A stretch of 64,000 nt of DNA from Neocallimastix lanati (nom. inval.) (taxonomy: Eukaryota > Neocallimastigomycota > Neocallimastigomycetes > Neocallimastigales > Neocallimastigaceae): positions 249,380 to 313,379 of the forward strand of contig JACVTC010000177.1 of the NCBI GenBank assembly GCA_016946835.1, in the 5' to 3' direction. Each line of letters opens with the position of its first letter. The stretch's first letter is position 1. A program made the translations under genes and the position numbers. Shown piece by piece: positions 57,901-64,000 of this stretch. The notes beneath the pieces were generated by a model. That model ran no database searches. It was not told where the DNA came from and saw nothing but the letters and a program-made list of their open reading frames with translations.

Positions 57901-58522
57901 AAAAATCGCTACAACTGACCATCATGAAACAGTTGGTCAAGTTGAAAGATGTAATTCTTTTATTGAACAATATTTAAGAGCTTACTCAAGATCATATTAT
58001 CATGATGATTGGATTGAATGGATTCACCTTGCTGAATTTGTTTATAATAACTCCATTAATGAATCTACAAAAGAAACACCCTTCTTTATTAATTATGGGT
58101 TTCATCCATCTATGGATGAATTTTTCTTATTACCTGATATTGATACTAATAATAAAATTATTAAGGACTTAAGTATGAACTTTAATCATATTAAAGATGT
58201 TTTATTAAGGTCAAAAGAACTATATAAAATACACGCAGATAAAAAGAGAATGCCACCTCCAATATTTAAAGAAAATGATTTAGTTTGGATACAAGCTCCT
58301 CCATCACTAAATATCGAAGATAGTTCAAAGTTAGCTCCTTGTAAATATGGACCATATAAAGTAATAGATGTTCTGAATAATCATAATTATAAAATAGATA
58401 TTAAAAGGTCACCTTTTCCAAAACATCATCCTATATTCCATGTTTCGGAGTTAGAACCTTTTATTCCAACGCCTCAAAAGTTTTTAAAAGAAGAACTCAT
58501 GATGAATCTGTTAATGATATAA
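54878..58522 (+). CDS. pol: E6 Pol: protease, RT, RNase H, integrase
   Basis: Read in -1 frame; no stop between the slip site and 58522. Protease SMLDSGSFCNFI (D-S-G, ~55076). A very Lys/Asn/Phe-rich linker (55400-55740). RT: LHYGPIYPLSEEE, LRLCVDYKKLNA, MPFGLKNAPATFQ, LYLDDILIYSED. RNase H: VECDASNYAIGAVLSQ, YTDHRNLIYT. Integrase: HLGIRRTLELI...CECCARN zinc site, IEIDFLCGLP, YTDRGSQFTS, VGQVERCN (D,D,E), and a GPYKVIDVLN module. The stop at 58522 comes from a one-base change just before the chromodomain, which lies in another frame. Confidence 0.93.
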   Translation, partial: LNNGLQQKSNIIKNTRILHYNFPTFNNVVNKKLPSTFLLFDTYIPTTFSNNIKNIKNDNNKLKTESMLDSGSFCNFITEELVKTLKLKKYNLKSKILVKGISGDTTQIKNYVWLKFQIKINENKRVYFKNFREKFLISNCIPTKLLFGNQFMRKFNIHYDYDKNFLYSYLNSHFYNKINKNTNKNPQYYSRFNSVIKRFLKNYFLKHKFIKKFNYTKNSKNFKNFNQNKLNFKLNRYKKFLHKKFNFLIKKIFFKLKNNHQNKKYKINNKFNYNYLIYSFLTNKENYEEDIEDIKIENIPLQYRDLAVVFSKKEADKLPPHRLTDCKIVLEKDASLHYGPIYPLSEEENKVLKEYIEENLKKGFIRPSESPAGYPVLFQKKKDGSLRLCVDYKKLNAVTIRNSYPLPLINDIIEKVKGAKYFTKLDLRSAYNLIRIKEGDEYKTAFRTKYGHYEYLVMPFGLKNAPATFQSFINSVLRPYLEKSVILYLDDILIYSEDLEEHHKQVRNVLQTLINNNLYAKLEKCEFDKEKVEFLGYILSGDGVSTDPKKIKSIEEWPTPKNIKEVQRFLGLCNYYRRFVKNFAKIAKPLHNLTRKNTKFIWDTNCGNSFKLLKSKLTTSPVLHHPDVTKPFIVECDASNYAIGAVLSQKDENNKLHPVAYFSRSLQGSEINYTITEKELLAIRDSFLTWRHLLLGAKHKITVYTDHRNLIYTLGGKVGNQREHRWHLFFQEYDFQLIYRQGTKNGKPDSLSRRPDYMKNNEDIKPENILDIKNVKEVPCFIGIMSNLLEKIIDAIKEDATAEDIKLYFSENNVKNNYAYKPFRKMERFKIKDNIILYNNLIYIPESLRLEILEKYHEKPTSGHLGIRRTLELITRNFWWPKIHEDVTSYVNSCECCARNKVNRHRKYGLLQPLDTPDRPWKSIEIDFLCGLPYSKGYTVIMVVVDRFSKMIHLIPFKQIPDAKQTAKAFITNIFKLHGLPCDLYTDRGSQFTSALWKEVMEYLNIKSKIATTDHHETVGQVERCNSFIEQYLRAYSRSYYHDDWIEWIHLAEFVYNNSINESTKETPFFINYGFHPSMDEFFLLPDIDTNNKIIKDLSMNFNHIKDVLLRSKELYKIHADKKRMPPPIFKENDLVWIQAPPSLNIEDSSKLAPCKYGPYKVIDVLNNHNYKIDIKRSPFPKHHPIFHVSELEPFIPTPQKFLKEELMMNLLMI

Positions 58523-58707
58523 TTGAAATCTCAGGATTTAGAACTAATTATAAAAAGAATCAATATGAATACAGAATCAGGTATAAATATAGAACTGCTT
58601 ACAATTGGGTTCCTTCAGACGAAGTTGAAAATAACCCCCGAAATCAAAATATTTATTTACAATATTTACAAAATGGAAGAAAACCTATTTCAATAGCTTA
58701 TAACTAA
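58497..58707 (+). pseudogene. E6 chromodomain-like C-terminus, out of frame
   Basis: In the next frame: DESVNDIIEISGFRTNYKKN, then QYEYRIRYKYRTAYNW and VPSDEVENNP, ending at TAA 58705-58707. The pattern (hydrophobic strand, YEYRIRYK, then W-VPSDEV) fits a divergent chromodomain such as that of E8. A chromodomain would tether integrase to histone marks. One base lost near 58497 separates it from pol. Confidence 0.7.
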
Positions 58708-58728
58708 AATGATAATAATAATAATATT

Positions 58729-58780
<52 letters not shown>

Positions 58781-59321
58781 GAAATTTTATTTTTATTAAT
58801 TTGTTTTTAAATTTTATTTTATTATTATCAATTTTTCAGTCAAATTTCAATTTCAAAATTTCGAAATTTTCAAAATTTTCAAAATTCAAAAACATAGCTA
58901 TGTTACACTTACATCTATCAATTTATAATCTAATTTTATTCATAAATTCATTAATTATTATAATTTTCAATTTTTAAAGTTAATGCATAAAATTAAAAAG
59001 TTAATTGAAATTAAAATTTCAAAATTTCAATTTCAAAAATTTTTAATCAAAAACATTTAAAAATGGTACCATCATATTCTTAAACATCAATTTTCATAAT
59101 AAAATTTTAATTTTATTAAATTTTAGAGATTTCAAAATTTCAATGAAATGGCCACTTATAAAGGGTTTCCTTTAAAAATTTAAAAGGACTCAAGTGACCT
59201 TCCTCTTTCATAAATTAAAAATTTTTAATTTAAGAAATTCCAAAAAATTTTTTAACAAAAATTTAATCCTCCTTATCGTTACACAAAAATCGTCTTGAAT
59301 CCGATTTTTATGGGAGGGCAT
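58708..59321 (+). repeat. E6 3' untranslated region, poly(A) and PPT
   Basis: A ~43-nt poly(A) at 58734-58776, then AT-rich sequence with repeated caaaatttc motifs. ATGGGAGGGCAT (59310-59321) directly before the 3' LTR is the polypurine tract. Confidence 0.8.
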
Positions 59322-60057
59322 TGTTGAAATTATAACTGAATTGAAATCTCAATTTCAGTTATTTACATTTCAATAGTTAACAAATATTATTTATTTAATT
59401 ATAAATAATATATATATTTAAATAATTAATAATTAATATAAATTCTTATTTAATATTTAAGGAATTATCTTAGGCCTAATAATTCTGAGAATATTAGTAA
59501 ATAAGATTTATATTAATAATTTCAATTATCTACATATGACGTCACATGTATTTATTTATATTATGTTTATATATATGTTTACATCATATATATTAACTAC
59601 TATTTTTAATTATTCAAATTAATTATATAATTATAAATTAAATTTATTTAGTTATATTAAATATTTTAAACATATCGATATTGTTATTATCTTAATATTT
59701 TATTAATATTCATATTACTATATTATTAATATCTTATAATTAAATATTATTATTATGTAACTTACAAAGTATAAAAGAAAGATGTAAAAATCTATCTTTT
59801 ATGTTCTTTGTAAGGTTATTGTACTTACAATAATTATATACTAATAATTCAATAAATAAATATTTTCATAAATCCTTCAAAGAAATTATTATTTAAAATA
59901 TTCTTAGATATTAAGTGTTTAAATAACTTAACTATTTATCTTATATTATTTTTATATTATTATTAATTAATTATTGTTGGATTATTAATATATAATTCAA
60001 CATATTAACCTAGTAACGTTATTAATCATAAAACTATTTTATATCTTAATTTTAAAA
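59322..60057 (+). repeat. E6 3' LTR
   Basis: 736 bp. Ends TTTTAAAA instead of TTTTAACA, a change at the terminal CA. Confidence 0.92.
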
Positions 60058-60062
60058 ATTAT

Positions 60063-60799
60063 TCTAACCTTATAGATTATTCTATTCTATATAATTGGAA
60101 CTTTCCAATATTCCTCAAATATTACTAAATAGAAATCTTAAGTTAATAAATCACTAATTAACTTATAATTCCTTTTTGAATTATCGATCCGATTGCATAT
60201 AATGTATTAAAAATCTTTAGCCAAGAATATTGTCCTTGCCCACTTAATATATTAATATTATATTTCTTTTGTATTATGTTATATTGAAAATAATCAAATC
60301 TATTTAATTAGTTATTAAAATTTTCGTTATCAATTTAAATTTATTTTTAATTACTAAATTTAACTAAACCACAATAAAATATTCTGTATAATCTCTTTAT
60401 TTTTATTTTATATATATTAGTATTAAACTATTATTAAATAATTAATAATTCAATAATATATAACTACTATTTATAACAATAATATTATTAACTAAAATAA
60501 TAATTCAATTTCAATTTAAATGTTTTATTTATAAAAATAATTAGTAATTAGTTTATTAAAAAAATAGTTAGGCTTTACAAATTTTAATTTGATAAAAAAA
60601 TATAAATACATGTAATTTTTAGTGAAATAAAATATGATTAATAACTTTCTTTTTATTAAATAAATAATTATATTATTATTTTTCTTTTATAAATTTAAAT
60701 AAATAAATATTGATTTTAAAACAAATTATTTTTTTTTTATTGTAATTTTATTATTTGTGTTAATTATTATTATATTCCTAAAATTATATGAACCATACC
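60063..60799 (+). repeat. E7 5' LTR, second part
   Basis: Continues the sequence interrupted at 53034 and matches 12105-12844. TATAAATACATGTA at 60601-60614. Confidence 0.85.
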
Positions 60800-60808
60800 A
60801 TGAAAAAT

Positions 60809-60824
60809 TGGTGGAGATATCGGG
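60809..60824 (+). promoter_or_regulatory. E7 primer binding site candidate
   Basis: TGGTGGAGATATCGGG, close to the E2 site TGGTGGAGAATCCGGG. Confidence 0.6.
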
Positions 60825-61307
60825 CAATATAATAATAAATTAATACATTGGGGATAAAATTATAATATTAATAAATAATTTTTCTAATAAAACAAATATT
60901 TTTTTAAAAAAGAAAACAATTTTTATATTTTTAACTAATTATTATTAATTGTTAAAAATATTAATTAATATTAAATTAAACTAATATTCGTGCATAGATT
61001 TCCGGGTTAAGTTTATCCTACATAGTAATTGGGCTAGTAGGCTCTGGACTGCTATTTTTTATATTGAAAATAGTAACCGTGGCACACGCGTGGCATGACA
61101 CCTTTCAAGAGGTAAGCTGCACGTCAGACAGTGTGTACTATCAGATTGCACGATTATTATAATTTAATAAATGATTAATAATAATAAATAATTAATAATT
61201 TTATTAGTTAAAAGATTTATTTTTTTAATTTTTTTTATTTTTACTTTTTTATAACAATTTATACATTACGAGGTTTAGCATTCTATAGATACAATAAATT
61301 TTATTTT
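60825..61307 (+). other. E7 5' leader with a mixed-composition core
   Basis: 61000-61170 is clearly richer in G and C than its surroundings (gtggcacacgcgtggcatg region) and contains a hairpin CTATTTT/AAAATAG. It has no ORF and could be a packaging or dimerisation signal; this is inferred from position only. Confidence 0.45.
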
Positions 61308-62225
61308 ATGAGAACATCCAGTACTTCCAGTACTCCAACAGAGAGTACTCCAGAAAGTAAGCTTAGCTTCAGAGAATTAAAGAAAGAATTAAAAGATTTT
61401 GAAAAGCTTACTAAATAAAACCTAGACATCAATTCCTGGGCAAATGAGTTAAAGGCATGGATAAAATACCAACATATCAAGGATCCTGAAACTATTTTTA
61501 CTGCTTGTATATTAACGGCTTCTGGAGAACCAAGAGAAATTATCCAAGAACTAGAAGATGGAAATGACCTTACTGAAGATGAAGATTCTGATTTCGATAG
61601 CGATAGTGAAGGAGAAGATGATGAAGAAAGTGAATCTACTACCACCTACCCAAGCCTTGATGAAATCATAAATCATCTGAAGACTTTCTATGGACTTAAA
61701 GAAGATCAAACCAACTTGTTACGAGAATTGCGTTCCATGAAAATAAAGAAGAACGAGAAAGTTAAAGATTTTAATGTCCGTTATAGATCTTTGTATCATA
61801 AATTGGATAAAAAGAGAAGAAGAAAAATTAGTGTTTTAGATTATGCAGATTCCTTAACCAATAATCCTGACGCATGGAGAAAGGTTATGCTTAAAGACAA
61901 TATTTCTATTACCAAAGCATTCGCTATAGCTGAAAAAGTTGATCGTTTATCTATTAAAAATAGTACTGAATATTATGATAAGACTCGTTACAATCTCCTT
62001 AACTCCAAAAGTAATTTTAATAAGAACATTTCAAATGATTTTAACAAACCAAAAACCCACAAAAATGTATCTATAGAAAATCTCACTAACAAGATGAAAG
62101 AAATGAAAATTAGTACTTGCTGGTTTTGTAGAAATGAAGGACATACCAAACGAAACTGTCCTAAATTAAATTCTATATTGGAAAATAACCGCAAGAAGTT
62201 TTATGAAAATTATTTAAACCACTAA
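61308..62225 (+). pseudogene. gag: E7 Gag with an in-frame TAA
   Basis: ATG at 61308; TAA at 61416-61418 (codon 37), then open to 62225. Core resembles E2 and E4 (NLDINSWANELKAWIKYQHI, then VRYRSLYHKLDKKRRRKISV and DYADSLTN) with an inserted acidic Asp/Glu/Ser stretch. Zinc knuckle CWFCRNEGHTKRNCP. Ends NYLNH at TTTAAAC. Without the TAA it would be 305 aa. Confidence 0.85.
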
Positions 62226-62245
62226 AAGGGAGTAGAAGCACTCCC
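62213..62245 (+). promoter_or_regulatory. E7 -1 frameshift signal
   Basis: TTTAAAC (62213-62219), stop 62223-62225, stem GGGAGT (62228-62233) with ACTCCC (62240-62245), loop AGAAGC. The -1 frame is open into pol. Confidence 0.86.
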
Positions 62246-63372
62246 ATCGTCAAAAAAATTGCTTCAGTCTGCCATCGTCCCAAAACAGTTGACTTAAAAG
62301 AAGATGATGATTATGAAGAAATTGCTGATTTCCAAGAAGGTACTACTACGGATTATTACGAAGATTTTGATGATGAGTCGGATGGTTCCAAAGAATTGGA
62401 TTACTTAGTAAACGTTATAAAGAGAAAGGCAAATCCTAAAGATGAAGAGACTAGTGACCAAAGAGGAAAGAGGGTTCACCGTAGTCTAAGAGATGATCCT
62501 AAGCCAATAGTTACTCCAGATTTACGAAAACAAAAAGAAAATCAATTAAGGGGAACATCGCGACCAGTCAAAAAGCCAACAACTCAATTACATCCTTCGA
62601 TTATGGCTCAACCCAGAATAGAGAAAGAAAAGAGGATTGAGAAAGAGCTAAGAGATAAGGAAAGAGCTAGTACTAGTACTTCTGTGGAAAATAATAAAAA
62701 TAGTATTGTTAATATTATTAATGAAGAAACTTCTCAGGAAGAAAATAATTCTAAACAAACTTTAAATAAATTAATTCAAGAAAAATCATCAGAAAAGTCA
62801 ACTGAAATTATGCCAACTAGAATTCCAAAAAGAATACAAATGCAAACTGATTGTGATAGTTATGACGTGATCAAAGATTTAAACTCCAGTAATTGCAATA
62901 TTACATTTGGACAATTATTGGACGTTGCTCCCAAGATACGGTCTCAAGTATCACAAGGACTTAAATTAGAAAAGAATAATACTAAAATTTCAGGTGCAGT
63001 GGATAATATGTGTGCTACTACAATAATAACGAACAATATAGATCATACATATAAAAGTAAACATCATGAACCACAAGAAGATGATATTGCTATGGTTGAT
63101 GTAATAGTAGATGGAGTTCGTGGTAAGGCTTTAATAGATTCATGTAGCAACTTAAGTATTATCAAAAGCAATTTTTAGATAAATTACCTTATCAGTATGA
63201 ACCTATAGGAGTTAGTGCAGGACGAATACGTTTAGCAACGATGAATGATGATTACTCAGAAGATGTGTTAATCAAAGTTCCCGTAAAAATTAATGAACTA
63301 GAACTACTTGTTACGTGTAGAATTATTGTAAAAGAAAACACAAAAATAGATTACAATAACAAAATACAATAA
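62219..63372 (+). pseudogene. pol: E7 Pol N-terminal region and protease, truncated
   Basis: Open in -1 frame to 63178: an acidic then basic linker, and the retropepsin start GKALIDSCSNLSII (D-S-C, Cys for Gly as in E2 and E4). A one-base shift near 63170 moves the rest to another frame (LPYQYEPIGVSAGRIRLA ... LLVTCRIIVKEN), which runs to 63372. RT and integrase are absent; the coding region runs into an LTR-like sequence. Confidence 0.82.
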
Positions 63373-64000
63373 ATTTTATTTTATTAAAAAATTTTTTATT
63401 AAAATATATTTTATTAATATTTAATAGTTATTTGTTAAAAATAACAATTACATCGAGAAAAAATGTGAAAAGTATCTTCTATTTATACTTTCCTAATACA
63501 TTGATAATATTATTTTATTTAAATTACATATATTTTAATATAAAACTATCCTAATGAATTTTATTAAATAATAAATTTATAAACTATAACTAAATTTAGA
63601 AAAATATAATTATTAATTAAACTAAATACTAAATAATTAAAATTAAGTACATTTATTATCTATTTATTATTTTAATATTATAAGTAAAGTCTTATTTATT
63701 TTCGATTTAAAAACAATGTTAAAGGAGTCATGATTAAATTTTGAAACTTAATTTTCACAAAATAAATTATTAATTTATTTGTTTTAAACCTTAATTAATT
63801 CATTTAAATTATTTTACACAATAATTTTCTCAGAATTAAAATTTATAAAAAATTATTACATTAAAAATTTTATCTTGTGGCTTAAAGAATATAATTCAAA
63901 AATTTAGTTCATATGATTTATTTACTTTGTTATTATTTTATAAATCAAAGAATAATTTACATTTTTGAATTACACAAGAAAAATTTTTAATTTAAATGTG
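63373..64000 (-). repeat. LTR-like sequence at the right edge (E1 type, diverged)
   Basis: Shares the E1 LTR layout: attttttattaaaatat block, then catcgagaaaaaatgtgaa and cttctatttatactttcc (TATA-like on the minus strand). It probably interrupted E7. No gene; continues past the window. Confidence 0.45.

Larger units (their letters stand above)
53035..60057 (+). mobile_element. E6: Ty3-like chromovirus inserted in the E7 LTR
   Basis: 736-bp LTRs (53035-53770 and 59322-60057), ATTAT duplicated on both sides (53030-53034 and 60058-60062). The uninterrupted target is seen at 12 kb (aatataaattattctaacc). Gag lacks a zinc knuckle, pol is Tf1/chromovirus-like, and a chromodomain relic lies at the 3' end. 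The leader is only 34 nt. Likely self-primed. Confidence 0.94.

Overview
This window looks like nuclear DNA from a very AT-rich eukaryote. My best guess is an anaerobic gut fungus (Neocallimastigomycota) or a similarly AT-rich fungus. The reasons are extreme AT content with long homopolymers, asparagine-rich proteins, fungal-type LTR retrotransposons, a plant-like extracellular leucine-rich-repeat (LRR) gene relic of a kind common in gut fungi, and a eukaryotic tRNA-Cys. The taxon is an inference. I see no intact host protein gene; the window is a nested retrotransposon cluster.

Layout, left to right. E1 (1-1686, minus) is the 5' part of a Ty3-like element. E2 (3823-12052, plus) is a complete Ty3-like element inserted at the edge of a solo LTR (12057-12844) of the E7 family. 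13.2-22.7 kb is a graveyard: a 16-bp minisatellite, copies of an LTR-like family (R1), a copia-like 3' end (LTR 14519-14746) followed by an unexplained array of RNA-like hairpins, a 1450-bp inverted-repeat DNA element with a 9-bp target duplication, a broken LRR gene (19498-20302), and a broken copia gag (21613-22685). A Mutator-transposase relic and a tRNA-derived SINE follow. E3 (23659-29696, plus) is a complete Ty3-like element with small lesions. Next come a tRNA-Cys (29793-29864, minus), a truncated copia element E9 (30957-32950), and E4 (33408-41385, plus), which resembles E2. E8 (42011-44296, minus) is a chromovirus with its RT deleted. E5 (46044-52979, minus) is complete and looks intact. 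E6 (53035-60057, plus) is a chromovirus inserted into the 5' LTR of E7, whose gag and protease (61308-63372) follow before another LTR-like sequence at the right edge.

How the parts work: each Ty3-like element encodes Gag, then protease, reverse transcriptase, RNase H and integrase as a Gag-Pol product. In six elements (E2-E7) pol lies in the -1 frame. The junction always shows a canonical slippery heptamer (TTTAAAC, TTTAAAT or AAAAAAC), then the gag stop, then a stem-loop 6-8 nt downstream. E2, E4 and E7 share an atypical protease motif, Asp-Thr/Ser-Cys instead of Asp-Thr/Ser-Gly. E6 has a Tf1-like self-priming signature. Paired LTRs have equal length (594, 439, 529, 631 and 736 bp) and are identical or nearly so by eye, so these insertions are young. 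Target duplications are 4 bp for E2, E3 and E5 and 5 bp for E6.
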